Shown here: piece by piece, positions 1 to 8,297 of the stretch | How positions within the stretch are numbered: position 1 is the first letter of the stretch | How the letters are laid out: each line of letters opens with the position of its first letter | Assembly (NCBI GenBank): GCA_031271865.1 | Contig: JAISUW010000034.1 | Location: 1-51,470, forward strand | DNA: 51,470 nt | Origin: Oscillospiraceae bacterium | GTDB taxonomy: Bacteria > Bacillota > Clostridia > Oscillospirales > Acutalibacteraceae | Direction: 5' to 3' | Program-made: the position numbers and the translations under genes | Notes under the pieces: model-generated | The model's input: only the letters and a program-made list of their open reading frames with translations | Told to the model about the DNA's origin: nothing | Database searches by the model: none

Positions 1-4
1 GAGC

Positions 5-124
5 GACGTGGACACGAGCACCGTGTACAGTAGTCACGTGGACACTAGCCACGTGTACACTAGCCACGTGTACACTAGCCACGTGTACACTACCCACATC
101 CCCGCTATGCACATATACACTGAC
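5..124. repeat. 15-bp tandem array (unit CACGTGTACACTAGC)
   Basis: Eight consecutive 15-bp units are visible from about 5 to 124. The central copies (50-64, 65-79) are perfect and the outer ones decay. The unit contains the palindromes CACGTG, GTGTACAC and CTAG. Because 15 is a multiple of three, open frames run through it (a five-residue repeat such as SHVYT), but no ribosome binding site or conserved protein is evident. The same unit recurs five times near the right end of the window. From 125 to 239 there is only a short duplication of CCCCACCCTCGT and no supported gene. Confidence 0.9.
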
Positions 125-239
125 CGTTCCCCACCCTCGTTCCCCACCCTCGTCCCCCACGCTTTCGTATTCCACCCGACACCGAACCACACCGCTTGCC
201 ATTCACCAAGCAGAAGCCTTATTCACTGAACATACTGAA

Positions 240-497
240 TTACTTAATCCTACGGTACTTTCGCTGATTTGATCTTGTTTTGTTTAAACGCTCTATCCGT
301 TCTTTTTGCTCAAGCGCAAAAAGCCAGTAGGCAGTACCGACTTTTTGCCGCACTTTAAGCGGAACATCCGTCCAAATACATTCCGGATACAGGTCGCTGA
401 GGTTGTACTCTGTGTCGGCAGGAATCGCTTCGGTACGTTCCTCAAACAAGGCAATCATCTTACCTGATTCCGGTTTTGTTTTCGTAATAGTCGGCAT
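240..497 (-). CDS. Small DUF1413-like protein
   Basis: This encodes 85 residues. The middle part (about residues 32-62, starting YNLSDLYPECIWTDVP) resembles the DUF1413 pattern, in which a short 'F/Y-L-x-DLF...W' segment is followed by a helical 'R...G..F' segment. The function of that family is not known to me. The C-terminal tail is rich in Arg and Lys. The start is the ATG at 497, preceded by AGGAG with 7-nt spacing. A strong minus-strand promoter (543-571) drives it, back to back with the pgk promoter. The family match is by eye and could be wrong; the ORF itself is well supported by promoter and ribosome binding site. Confidence 0.65.
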   Translation of the reverse strand: MPTITKTKPESGKMIALFEERTEAIPADTEYNLSDLYPECIWTDVPLKVRQKVGTAYWLFALEQKERIERLNKTRSNQRKYRRIK

Positions 498-542
498 ACA
501 TTTACTCCTAAAAAGTCAGAGCTTCAGCAAATCTACGGAGTA

Positions 543-571
543 ATTATATACCATTCTTATAATTCTGTCAA
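543..571 (-). promoter_or_regulatory. Sigma-A-type promoter for the DUF1413-like gene
   Basis: On the minus strand TTGACA (571-566) and TATAAT (548-543) are separated by exactly 17 nt. The promoter lies about 45 nt upstream of the start codon at 497 and is divergent from the pgk promoter. Confidence 0.85.
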
Positions 572-617
572 TAGACCCGCTTTAAAGTGTTAACATTTGA
601 ATAAACAACCGCAACCC

Positions 618-646
618 TTGACAAATCCCAACGTTTGGGGTATAAT
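618..646 (+). promoter_or_regulatory. Perfect consensus promoter of pgk, with inverted repeat in the spacer
   Basis: TTGACA (618-623), 17-nt spacer, TATAAT (641-646). The spacer carries the interrupted palindrome CCCAACGTTTGGG, which could be an operator or chance. The start codon of pgk lies 56 nt downstream of the -10 box. Confidence 0.9.
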
Positions 647-702
647 ACTGATATTGTGCGAAGCGCAAATGAACGAATCCTGCTCTGACGAAAGGAACTG
701 CT

Positions 703-1893
703 ATGAACGTACTTGCGAAAAAGTCTGTGTCCGACCTGGATGTGTCGGGAAAGAAAGTCCTCGTCCGCTGTGACTTCAATGTCAAGATGGAGGGCGGCGT
801 TATCACATCCGACAAGCGCATCGTGGCCTCCCTGCCGACCATCCAAGCCTTGCTGAACAAGGGCGCTGCGGTTATCCTCTGCTCCCACCTCGGCCGTCCG
901 AAGAACGGTCCGGAGGCGGAGTTCTCCCTGGCTCCCGTAGCGGCGCGGCTTTCCGAACTGCTGGGGCTGCCCGTACAGATGGCGGCGGATGTCGTCGGTC
1001 CCGATGCGCAGGCGAAAGCTGCGGCACTCCAACCGGGGGAGGTACTGCTTCTGGAGAATGTACGCTTTGAGAAAGGCGAAACCAAGAATGATGCCGACCT
1101 CTCCAAGCAGTTTGCCGCGCTGGCGGATTTGTATGTCAACGACGCTTTCGGCTCCGCGCACCGCGCGCACGCGTCCACGGCAGGGGTCGCCGATAATTTG
1201 CCCTCCGCCGTCGGTCTGCTCATCCAAAAGGAACTGGAGTTCATGGGCGCGGCGCTCGAAGCCCCGAAACGTCCGCTCGTGGCCATCTTGGGCGGCGCAA
1301 AGGTATCCGACAAGATCGGTGTCATTTCCAATCTGCTGGAAAAAGTAGATACACTCATTGTCGGCGGCGGTATGGCGTATACGTTCTTCGCGGCGCAGGG
1401 CTACGGCGTCGGCACCTCCCTCAACGAGCCGGACAAGTATGACCTCGCGCTGGAGATGCTCCAAAAGGCGAAGGACAAGGGCGTGAAGTTCCTCCTGCCC
1501 ATAGATACCGTCGTCGGCAAGGAATTCGATGCCAACACGGAATCCATGACCGTCGACAGCGATGAACTGCCGGACGGTTGGATGGGTATGGACATCGGCG
1601 AAAAGACCCGCAAGCTCTTCGCGGACGCGCTGAAGGGTGCCGGAACCATTATCTGGAACGGTCCCATGGGTGTTTCGGAATGGGAGAAGTTCGCCGCAGG
1701 CACCATTGCCATCGCCACGGCGGTCGCAGAGTCCGGAGCCATCAGCATCATCGGCGGCGGGGATTCCGCGGCGGCCGTGCAGAAGCTCGGCTTTGCGGAC
1801 AAGATGAGCCACATCTCCACAGGCGGCGGTGCCTCCTTGGAGTTCCTGGAGGGCAAGGAACTGCCCGGCATCGCCTGCATAGACGAGAAATAA
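703..1893 (+). CDS. pgk: Phosphoglycerate kinase
   Basis: This is a 396-residue cytoplasmic glycolytic enzyme that transfers phosphate between 1,3-bisphosphoglycerate and ADP. Visible family signatures are the N-terminal VRCDFNV near residue 22, the substrate-binding arginine stretch CSHLGRPK (residues about 59-66), the [12 protein letters not shown] segment, [11 protein letters not shown], and the C-terminal nucleotide loop [12 protein letters not shown] followed by [15 protein letters not shown]. The length is usual for bacterial Pgk. The ATG at 703 follows GAAAGGAA. It stands alone behind its own consensus promoter, and a hairpin (1908-1943) follows the stop. The usual gapA and tpiA partners are not adjacent in this window. 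Confidence 0.98.
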   Translation: MNVLAKKSVSDLDVSGKKVLVRCDFNVKMEGGVITSDKRIVASLPTIQALLNKGAAVILCSHLGRPKNGPEAEFSLAPVAARLSELLGLPVQMAADVVGPDAQAKAAALQPGEVLLLENVRFEKGETKNDADLSKQFAALADLYVNDAFGSAHRAHASTAGVADNLPSAVGLLIQKELEFMGAALEAPKRPLVAILGGAKVSDKIGVISNLLEKVDTLIVGGGMAYTFFAAQGYGVGTSLNEPDKYDLALEMLQKAKDKGVKFLLPIDTVVGKEFDANTESMTVDSDELPDGWMGMDIGEKTRKLFADALKGAGTIIWNGPMGVSEWEKFAAGTIAIATAVAESGAISIIGGGDSAAAVQKLGFADKMSHISTGGGASLEFLEGKELPGIACIDEK

Positions 1894-1907
1894 GAATACG
1901 CCCCAAG

Positions 1908-1943
1908 CACCGCCGTTCGGCTATCTGTCGCCGGGCGGCGGTG
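1908..1943 (+). terminator. Hairpin downstream of pgk
   Basis: CACCGCCG (1908-1915) pairs with CGGCGGTG (1936-1943). There is no clear U-tract, so termination activity is uncertain. Confidence 0.45.
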
Positions 1944-1983
1944 TGATGTCTGCCGGTTTCCGGTCCATTATACGAATAAACCA

Positions 1984-2012
1984 TTGACTTCCACATATAA
2001 AAAGTGTATAAT
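1984..2012 (+). promoter_or_regulatory. Promoter of the CNNM/CorC gene
   Basis: TTGACT (1984-1989), 17-nt spacer, TATAAT (2007-2012). The leader to the ATG at 2076 contains a possible seven-codon upstream ORF (ATG at about 2049), which may be chance. Confidence 0.85.
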
Positions 2013-2075
2013 AATAGTCTAACCCCAGCAAGCTAAGGGTTAGATAAGATGAAAAACCAACGGAGTGACTGACAC

Positions 2076-3473
2076 ATGCAACCCGACCCCGACCCCGGCA
2101 GTACCATCTTGGCAGGAGCTTCCGACGGCACCGTGCTGCCGCAGCTTCTTCTGCTCCTGCTGCTGATTCTGTGCAACGCATTCTTCGCCATGAGCGAGAT
2201 TGCGGTTGTGACTTTCAATGACAACAAGCTGAAGGCCTACGCCGCCGCAGGAAACCGTAAGGCGCGCCGGCTCCTGAAGCTCCTCAAGGACAAGGGCAAG
2301 TTCCTGTCCATGATACAAATCGGCGTCACGCTGGCCGGCTTCTTGGCCTCCGGCGCGGCGGCGCAGTCTTTTGTATCGCGGCTGGACAGGGTGCTGGCGC
2401 CGCTTCTGCCCGACAACTGGGAGGGCGTGGTCTCAGGCGCCTCGATGGTAATCATTACCATCATCGTCAGCTTCTTCTCCTTGGTGCTGGGGGAAATCGT
2501 TCCCAAGCGCATCGGTATGCGCAACCCGGAAAAAATCTCTTTCCGGATTGTGAATGTCCTGCGCTTCTTCTCCGGGCTGTTCAAGCCCTTGGTGGCAGCC
2601 GTGAACGGCACCTCCAATGTCATCCTGCGCCTGCTGCGCATCGACCCCAACGCCGAGGAAAACCACGTCACCGAGGAAGAAATCCGCATGATGGTGGACA
2701 TCGGTGTGGAACGCGGCGTATTGGAGGACGGGCAGGGCGAGATCATTGCCAACGTCTTTGACATAGACGACACGCCGGTGACAGAGGTCATGACCCACCG
2801 CACCCAAATTGTCGGTGTGGACAAAGAGGAAACCGTCGGGGATATTGTGCGCTTGGCCATGGAGGAGGGCGTTTCCCGCTTGCCGGTTTATGAGGAGGAC
2901 ATGGATACCATCCTGGGGATTGTCTATGTCAAGGATTTACTCAAGTACATCGGCAAGAACCTGCCGGCGGATCTCAAGCCCGCGGATGTGATGCGCGATG
3001 TGTACTATGTCCCCGAGACCATGGGCTGCCTCAGTCTGTTCACGGAGTTCACAAAGCGCAAGACGCAGATTGCCATCGTGAAAGACGAGTACGGCGGCAC
3101 AAGCGGCCTCATCACCTTAGAGGACGTCCTCGAGGAGTTTGTCGGCGAGATTCAGGATGAGTACGACAATGAAGAGGAGGATGTCAGCCCGATAGACGAA
3201 ACGCACCTGCTGCTTGACGGCACGACAGATGTAGATGAGGTCGGCGAGCGGACGAAGACAGCCCTCCCGGAGGGGGACTTTGACACCGTTGCCGGGTTTA
3301 TCATCAATGAGTTGGGCTACATCCCTAAGCCGGACGAACATCCGGTTGTGCGCCATGGCAACCTGCTCTTCACCGTCAAGGAGATGGAAGAGCAGCGCAT
3401 CGCCGAGGTGGAGGTGGAAATCCTCCCGCCGCCCCCGTCAGCCGAAGCGGAAGAGGCGGAGGAAGAGGAATAA
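2076..3473 (+). CDS. CNNM/CorC (hemolysin C) family membrane protein
   Basis: This 465-residue integral membrane protein belongs to a family linked to divalent cation (Mg2+/Co2+) export and resistance. Domain order is DUF21/CNNM with three to four membrane segments (about residues 22-180, including an N-terminal leucine-rich helix and the LVLGEIVPKRIG motif), two CBS domains (about 215-335, with MTHRTQIVGV and IAIVKDEYGGTSGLITLEDV), then a CorC_HlyC domain (about 355-445). The tail is strongly acidic (EAEEAEEEE). The ATG follows GGAG with about 10-nt spacing. It has its own promoter and ends at a strong hairpin, so it is probably monocistronic. The transported ion cannot be read from the sequence. 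Confidence 0.93.
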   Translation: MQPDPDPGSTILAGASDGTVLPQLLLLLLLILCNAFFAMSEIAVVTFNDNKLKAYAAAGNRKARRLLKLLKDKGKFLSMIQIGVTLAGFLASGAAAQSFVSRLDRVLAPLLPDNWEGVVSGASMVIITIIVSFFSLVLGEIVPKRIGMRNPEKISFRIVNVLRFFSGLFKPLVAAVNGTSNVILRLLRIDPNAEENHVTEEEIRMMVDIGVERGVLEDGQGEIIANVFDIDDTPVTEVMTHRTQIVGVDKEETVGDIVRLAMEEGVSRLPVYEEDMDTILGIVYVKDLLKYIGKNLPADLKPADVMRDVYYVPETMGCLSLFTEFTKRKTQIAIVKDEYGGTSGLITLEDVLEEFVGEIQDEYDNEEEDVSPIDETHLLLDGTTDVDEVGERTKTALPEGDFDTVAGFIINELGYIPKPDEHPVVRHGNLLFTVKEMEEQRIAEVEVEILPPPPSAEAEEAEEEE

Positions 3474-3491
3474 TCGGATTGCATAACAGAG

Positions 3492-3514
3492 AGGGGCGCA
3501 CGAAGTGCGCCCCT
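3492..3514. terminator. Terminator hairpin between convergent genes
   Basis: AGGGGCGCAC, a 3-nt loop, and GTGCGCCCCT form a perfect 10-bp stem followed by TT. It sits between the CorC gene (+) and the isomerase gene (-) and may serve both. Confidence 0.8.
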
Positions 3515-3530
3515 TTGATGCAGACACTGC

Positions 3531-4397
3531 TCAAGCTTGGGCCCAGTAGCGGGCTATGTTGTCCTTGCTGATGCGGACGCCGCGGAACGTGTCCTCATTG
3601 CCTTCGTACTCCACAGAGATGTACCCGTCATAGCCTTCGCGCTTGAGGATGCCGAGGCATTGGTACACCGGCACGTCACCGTGCCCGACATTGCAGCCCA
3701 TCAGGTAGTTGCCGCCGCGGGAGCGGAAGAAACCCTCCCCCGGCGAGGCGGCGTTGCCGGACTTCACATGGAAGTCCTTGGCGTGGACGTGCTTTGCCAT
3801 CGGCGCGAGAATTCCTACGGCGTGCAGCGGGTCTTCATCTGCGCAGACGAAGTTGCCGATGTCCACCAAGGCACCGAAGTTCGGATGCCCCACAGCACCG
3901 ATCAGGGAGGCCACGCGCTCCGCGTCCTGCGAGAAGCGGCCGTGGTTCTCCGTGGAGGTGCTGATGCCCTTGGATGCCGCGTATTCCGTCACCTTGCGGA
4001 TGGCGGGGGCGGCAATCTCTATGGCTTGGTCATAGGACAGATAGGCGCGCTTCTCTTTCGGGAAGCCGGTCGTGACATCGTGGCGCAGAGCCTTGGCACC
4101 CAGTATCTCACAAATGTCTACCTCGCGGAAGAGCTGTTCGGCCATATAGTCCGCGCCCTTTGCACAGAGGAAGTCCGCGCCTATGGTGTAGTGGATGATC
4201 GGAATCCCGACGCGCTCCGCCTCCTCGCGGAGGATGGCGGCGTTCTCCTCCGGGGTGTGCCCGTCCCAGTCAAGGATGTTGGTGTACTCAATGCCGTCAA
4301 AGCCCATTTCCTTGGCTTTGCCGATGAGTTCTTTCATGCTGAGTTTGCCATGGTTGGTGTACTGGCTGAAGCTGTAACTCGATACGCTGATTTGCAT
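3531..4397 (-). CDS. Sugar phosphate isomerase/epimerase (AP endonuclease 2-like TIM barrel)
   Basis: This 288-residue protein has the xylose isomerase-like TIM-barrel fold (AP_endonuc_2 family). It begins MQISVSSYSF and shows metal-site elements typical of the family: STENHGRF, LVDIGNF, HVHAKDFH and ISVEYEGNED near the C terminus. Related enzymes isomerise or epimerise ketoses or inosose-type substrates; the substrate here is unknown. The start at 4397 is chosen because an AAAGG site precedes it and it matches the family N terminus; a longer open frame to 4562 overlaps the upstream gene. It lies 32 nt behind a paralogous gene, giving a two-gene operon. Confidence 0.88.
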   Translation of the reverse strand: MQISVSSYSFSQYTNHGKLSMKELIGKAKEMGFDGIEYTNILDWDGHTPEENAAILREEAERVGIPIIHYTIGADFLCAKGADYMAEQLFREVDICEILGAKALRHDVTTGFPKEKRAYLSYDQAIEIAAPAIRKVTEYAASKGISTSTENHGRFSQDAERVASLIGAVGHPNFGALVDIGNFVCADEDPLHAVGILAPMAKHVHAKDFHVKSGNAASPGEGFFRSRGGNYLMGCNVGHGDVPVYQCLGILKREGYDGYISVEYEGNEDTFRGVRISKDNIARYWAQA

Positions 4398-4429
4398 ATG
4401 GATTGCCTTTCTGTTTGATTTGGTGCAGG

Positions 4430-5287
4430 CTATGCCCATTGTCCTTGCAGGAACTTCACGGCATGGGCGATGTCGGCATAGGGCTGACTGCCGCATTCGC
4501 GCTCTATGGTTAAAAAGCCGCTGTAACCGATGTCCTCCAGCGCTTGGAGGTAGGCCGGCCACTCGACTTGCCCTTCGCCCAAGGGCAGTTCCTCAAAGGA
4601 CGGTCCGGTGATGATGTGGTCGTTCTCCGTGCGCGGGCGCATACCGTAGACCACGTCCGGGTCCACATAGTAGTTGCGGCGGCCGTCCTTGGCGTGGGTG
4701 TGGACAATGTAGTCTTTGAGCAGATACACCGCCTCTGCCTCGTTCTGCCCGGTGACCATCCGGAAGTTGGCGGGATCCAAGTTGACGGAAACGCCGCGGG
4801 AGCCGAGGGAGTCTAAGAATGTTTTCAGGGTCGGCGCATCCTCGGGACCGGTCTCAATGGCAAAGTGCGCCCCGACGGAATCGGCATAGCGCGCCAGCTC
4901 CCCGCAGGCCTCTTGCAGGAGAATGTAGCGGGGGTGGTTGGGGTCGGCCGGCACCGCGCCGATATGTGTGGTTACGACATCCGTCTCCAGGTCTTTGGCG
5001 AGGTCCAAAATGCGCTTGGATTTCTCAATCTTGGCGGGGTTCATGTCCGGTTTCGTGAAGCCGCCGCCGCCCAAGTCGCCGCACAGGGCGGAAATGACCA
5101 AGCCGTGGCTCTTCACAAGGTCGAGGAACTCCCGCCGGGCGGCCGCATTCATGTTCTCCGGGGCGCGGTCGCCCCGGGTGGAGTAGACCTGCACGCCCGT
5201 GCAGCCGACGGCGGCGGCGGAGGCCAGTGCCTCCGGCATGGGTTGTTTGAAGCAGTCAACTAAGACACCGATGGGGAATTGTTTCAT
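4430..5287 (-). CDS. Sugar phosphate isomerase/epimerase (TIM barrel), first gene of pair
   Basis: This 285-residue protein is in the same AP_endonuc_2/xylose isomerase-like superfamily as the gene downstream, but the two are divergent. Visible features are ALCGDLGGGG, DVVTTHIGAVP, FAIETGPE, VNLDPANFRM, IVHTHAKDGRR and a C-terminal FLTIERECG, all in barrel positions expected to bind a divalent metal and sugar. The start at 5287 has AGGAGA with about 8-nt spacing. Two adjacent paralogous epimerases suggest a catabolic route for an unusual sugar or inositol-like compound, but no transporter or kinase is next to them. Confidence 0.88.
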   Translation of the reverse strand: MKQFPIGVLVDCFKQPMPEALASAAAVGCTGVQVYSTRGDRAPENMNAAARREFLDLVKSHGLVISALCGDLGGGGFTKPDMNPAKIEKSKRILDLAKDLETDVVTTHIGAVPADPNHPRYILLQEACGELARYADSVGAHFAIETGPEDAPTLKTFLDSLGSRGVSVNLDPANFRMVTGQNEAEAVYLLKDYIVHTHAKDGRRNYYVDPDVVYGMRPRTENDHIITGPSFEELPLGEGQVEWPAYLQALEDIGYSGFLTIERECGSQPYADIAHAVKFLQGQWA

Positions 5288-5427
5288 TGGTGGGCTTCTC
5301 CTGTTCATGTGTGTTGGGGGAAATGCAAACACAAGGCAAGGGGTACTTGCCCTGCGCTGAAGTGACAGATGGAATCGGCACAGCTCATACGAGCGGTTTT
5401 GCGGTACATATCAGCACCTATGGCTGC

Positions 5428-5574
5428 TTACCACGGGAACATGAGCCGCGTGGCATCCCAGCAGGCTTTGATGAACTCCACAGCCCAATCCAGTTCTCCC
5501 GCGAAGAGCTGAATCAGACCCAAAACAGCGGAAACCAAAAGGGACCAGAGGGTGAGAAGGAGCGTGACTAACAT
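5428..5574 (-). CDS. Small hydrophobic protein (48 aa)
   Basis: The minus strand reads ATG at 5574 to TAA at 5428. The N-terminal half is a continuous hydrophobic segment (MLVTLLLTLWSLLVSAVLG), followed by a mixed stretch ending RLMFPW. A GAGG site lies 8 nt before the ATG. No family is recognised. It follows another small hydrophobic ORF (5656-5844) on the same strand, and a hairpin (GGCAAG/CTTGCC near 5334-5350) lies after its stop. The gene is real only if the ribosome binding site is meaningful. Confidence 0.45.
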   Translation of the reverse strand: MLVTLLLTLWSLLVSAVLGLIQLFAGELDWAVEFIKACWDATRLMFPW

Positions 5575-5655
5575 TGACTTTGCCTCACTTTCAAACGATT
5601 CAATTCGTGGCCGGCGCCGTACATCGGTTTTTGAAGAAGCGGATGTGTTTGTCCG

Positions 5656-5844
5656 TTACAGCGGGAAGATCATGATAACCGCAGACCAGCACCACAGGGC
5701 GGCTTGGTGCGCGGCATGGATGAGATCCCACGGCTCACCGCCGGAGATAATCAAATCGGCGATGGCGAGGAAAGGCGCTGCGATGAGTGTTCCGAGGGAG
5801 ACCAGCAGGGAGATGGCAGTGCCGAGGATGGAGAAGATCATCAT
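5656..5844 (-). CDS. Small membrane protein (62 aa)
   Basis: The 62-residue ORF begins MMIFSILG and has a long N-terminal hydrophobic helix (residues about 3-32) and a second hydrophobic segment near the C terminus (WCWSAVIMIFPL). No family is recognised. The ribosome binding site is weak (GCGAG at a long distance). With the 48-aa ORF downstream it forms a pair of tiny hydrophobic proteins between yhaM and the isomerase operon; a similar pair of small membrane ORFs lies at 24858-25394. Stretches 5288-5427 and 5845-5971 hold no gene I can support. Confidence 0.45.
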   Translation of the reverse strand: MMIFSILGTAISLLVSLGTLIAAPFLAIADLIISGGEPWDLIHAAHQAALWCWSAVIMIFPL

Positions 5845-5971
5845 GTTTCAACAACTCGCTTTCGTTTGTGTGGAATGGGGCATGCTTCGGGCGTATACGC
5901 TGCGGGGCGGCACCTTCAAAACCGCGTCCGCTTCTTCACTTCGCGGCAGGAGGGCTTGCCTCCGGGAGGGG

Positions 5972-6934
5972 TCAGGTCTCTTGGCTGTAATTCACGCGGC
6001 CGTGGGCATAGAGTTTCCGATCCTCCAGCGACCAGACTTTCTTGGTGAAGTCACCGGCTTTCATGTTCTTGAGGTTCTCCCGGAACTGGTAGACATTGGC
6101 GTCGAGGGTGTCGAGGGCGGACAGCAGCTCGGCCTCCAAGAACAGCGGACGGATGGCGGAACCGAACTCCGGGACGCCGTGGTGAGCGATGAGCATATGC
6201 TCCAAGAGCATCAGAATCTCCGGGTCGGTGCCCAGCGATGCGCCCACTTGCGCGATGTAGATCGCGCCGCCCGCAAGGTGTCCCACCAGGTTGCCGAACG
6301 GCGTGTAGTTGGTGGCAAGCCCGACTTGCGTCACCTCGAACTCCCCGAGCTTCTCGATGTCATGCAGGATGATGCCGGCATAGAGCAAATCCGTATCGAC
6401 AAAGGGATAGACCTGCACAACGCCTTTCGCCAGTTTGAGGATGTTCGTCACGTGCCAGAGCAGCCCGCCGTTGACGGCGTGGTGGAGACGCACGGCGGCC
6501 GGCCAAAAGAGGAGGTTCTTCTCATTGTCATCGAGAATGGTGCTGACGAGGAGCTTCAAATCCGGGTTGGTAAAAGCCGCTACGGTATCGCGGACTTCCT
6601 GCATCATCTCTGCCGGGTCATAGGGCGCGCACGCAACGAAGTCGCTGAGCTTGACGTTGTCGGTTTCATCCGTCAGGCGGATACGCTCCACAATGAACTG
6701 CTCCTGCCCGTTAAATGTGTTATACTTCCCCCGCACTTTCACCAAATCAAAGGGCTGGTAGACACCGAACGTTTCCGCATTGTAGTCCCAGATTTTGGCG
6801 GTAATCTCGCCGTCCGGGTCGGCGAGTGTCATATCCATATACGGCCCGCGGGAGCCCTGCTTCACCTCACAGGTCTTAATCAGGCAGAAGCCGTCATACT
6901 TGGCATTGCGGTTATCGCAGCATTCAAATCGCAT
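5972..6934 (-). CDS. yhaM: 3'-5' exoribonuclease YhaM family (OB fold + HD domain)
   Basis: The protein has about 320 residues. The N-terminal OB-fold nucleic-acid-binding domain spans about residues 10-90 (DMTLADPDGEITAKIWD). The HD phosphohydrolase domain covers the rest, with the first metal-ligand histidines in LHHAVNGGLLWH and the HD pair in GIILHDIEKLGE, then HMLIAHHG. This order and length match Bacillus YhaM, which degrades RNA and single-stranded DNA from the 3' end. The start is ATG 6934; a TTG at 6949 is also in frame, and neither has a clear ribosome binding site. Its promoter lies at 6977-7005, with the -35 box abutting a tandem repeat array. Confidence 0.9.
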   Translation of the reverse strand: MRFECCDNRNAKYDGFCLIKTCEVKQGSRGPYMDMTLADPDGEITAKIWDYNAETFGVYQPFDLVKVRGKYNTFNGQEQFIVERIRLTDETDNVKLSDFVACAPYDPAEMMQEVRDTVAAFTNPDLKLLVSTILDDNEKNLLFWPAAVRLHHAVNGGLLWHVTNILKLAKGVVQVYPFVDTDLLYAGIILHDIEKLGEFEVTQVGLATNYTPFGNLVGHLAGGAIYIAQVGASLGTDPEILMLLEHMLIAHHGVPEFGSAIRPLFLEAELLSALDTLDANVYQFRENLKNMKAGDFTKKVWSLEDRKLYAHGRVNYSQET

Positions 6935-6976
6935 GGTGTGTATACTCAATTCTATGTAGAAATGGCTATGCTATCA

Positions 6977-7005
6977 TTCTATCATAAATTCGGACAAAAT
7001 GCAAG
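6977..7005 (-). promoter_or_regulatory. Promoter of yhaM
   Basis: On the minus strand TTGCAT (7005-7000), 17-nt spacer, TAGAAT (6982-6977). The -35 hexamer overlaps the first bases of the 80-bp repeat array. Confidence 0.75.
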
Positions 7006-7243
7006 GGGTTTATGAATTTTCTTCTTGGTTCGGATATTTTTTGTTACCGATTGTAACTATTTTCAGGTGTGTCGGTGTGAATCAAGGGGTTTATGAATTT
7101 TCTTCTTGGTTCGGATATTTTTTGTTACCGATTGTAACTATTTTCAGGTGCGCCGGCGTGAATCAAGGGGTTTATGAATTTTCTTCCTTGTTCGGATTTT
7201 TTTGTTACCGATTGTAACTATTTTTTAGGTGCGCCGGCGTGAA
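7003..7243. repeat. Three tandem copies of an ~80-bp repeat with GTTACCGATTGTAAC core
   Basis: Copies begin with CAAGGGGTTTATG at 7003, 7083 and 7164 and run 80-81 bp each, nearly identical. Each carries a T-run followed by the 15-bp inverted repeat GTTACCGATTGTAAC (7043, 7124, 7204). The third copy supplies the last codons and the stop of the gene at 7218-8297. The same core occurs six more times elsewhere in the window. Confidence 0.92.
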
Positions 7244-8297
7244 TCAGGGTATCTACCCAAGAGGCCGTTGCAGTACAGCCGCTCTCGTGCAATATCGGAA
7301 GCAGCTGCGGCAGCAGCCAACGCCGCGCGGCGGGTTCCGTCCGCTCCAGACAACGCAGCGCGTGGTGGTACAGGAACGCATCCAATGCCGCCGCATCGCC
7401 CATGCCGCAAGATGCACAGACCCCGTGGAACTTCTCGAACTGCGCCCAACCCCTCTCCGCGGCGGAAAGCATCAGTTCGTTTGCCAACAAGGTCTCTATC
7501 TGCCTGTAGGTCGTTTCGCTGCCCTCCGGAACCGGATGCCATGCGGCCGCCTCCGTAAACATCTGCCGCAACTGCTTGTCGCGCACCGGTCGCGCCGCTG
7601 TAAACATCGCCGGGAATGGTGCTTCCTGCGCGGGCGGTGCAACAAACCCGATTGCTTTGTGCTGCGGCTCCAAGCTCAAATAGCGGACATTCGCCGGCAA
7701 AGCCAAACAGCCGCCCTGTAAATACCGCGGGTCATCCGGCCAAGCGCCCGCTGCCAGGCGGATACCGCTTCCGCTGTAATCCGCCGGCGGCTTTGTGCCG
7801 GGCGGGAGGAGAATAAACTTCGGTGCGGCATCCCAATGGGCGCGGTAGAGGGCTGCGGTTAGCTCCGCACGATCTGCACCCGGGCAGTCAAGTTCCTCCC
7901 CCAACGCCAGAGCCGCCGCATAGGGCACGGCGATGGCACTTTCCGGCGCCCCCCCGCGCAAGTAAACGGTTTTCCCGCAAGCCAGCGCGGCAAGGAATAT
8001 ACTGAAAGTATGCACCTCGGTGTAGAAACCGAGCCGCGACGCAGAAAAGCAGCGCATATGTACAGAGAGTGCCTCCAAATCTGCAAAGGCGGTATAGCGC
8101 GGCTCCCCGCGGTCTGCGTATGCGCGGTCGATGGCGGCGAGTTGCGGGAAGCGGCCTGCATACGCTTGCGGCGCGGTATCGGCGGTGCCGGTGGCAGAAG
8201 AAACGGCGGGCGGCGCGAAAGACAAGCGCTCCGCCTCCTCCCGCAGAGCCGCATTCTCTTGTGCAAGCTGCCGACAGCGGCGCCTGAGCGTCTTCAT
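7218..8297 (-). CDS. Unrecognised protein with possible degenerate P-loop region
   Basis: This is 359 residues. The N terminus (about 1-25) is a charged heptad-like helix (RRRCRQLAQENAALREEAER), then a low-complexity Ala/Pro linker. Around residues 90-135 (FYTEVHTFSIFLAALACGKT, then VYLRGGAPES and VPYAAALALG) the layout recalls clostridial AAA-type proteins in which the corresponding position carries a GxSGTGKTSLPYA Walker A; here the Lys/Thr are absent, so ATP binding is unlikely if the relation holds. A CASCG motif lies near residue 295. Its ATG (8297) overlaps the manA stop by 4 nt, implying translational coupling. The C terminus ends inside a tandem repeat. Confidence 0.7.
   Translation of the reverse strand: MKTLRRRCRQLAQENAALREEAERLSFAPPAVSSATGTADTAPQAYAGRFPQLAAIDRAYADRGEPRYTAFADLEALSVHMRCFSASRLGFYTEVHTFSIFLAALACGKTVYLRGGAPESAIAVPYAAALALGEELDCPGADRAELTAALYRAHWDAAPKFILLPPGTKPPADYSGSGIRLAAGAWPDDPRYLQGGCLALPANVRYLSLEPQHKAIGFVAPPAQEAPFPAMFTAARPVRDKQLRQMFTEAAAWHPVPEGSETTYRQIETLLANELMLSAAERGWAQFEKFHGVCASCGMGDAAALDAFLYHHALRCLERTEPAARRWLLPQLLPILHESGCTATASWVDTLIHAGAPKK

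Noticed and set aside
5-124. CRISPR-like array
   Set aside because: Units are contiguous 15-bp repeats with no spacers, and no cas genes are present.
1-230. Open frame with five-residue repeats (SHVYT) through the left array
   Set aside because: It is open only because the DNA unit is 15 bp long; no ribosome binding site or conserved protein feature.
5552-7015. Long plus-strand open frame opposite yhaM
   Set aside because: It is the shadow of yhaM, whose domains and catalytic motifs are on the minus strand.
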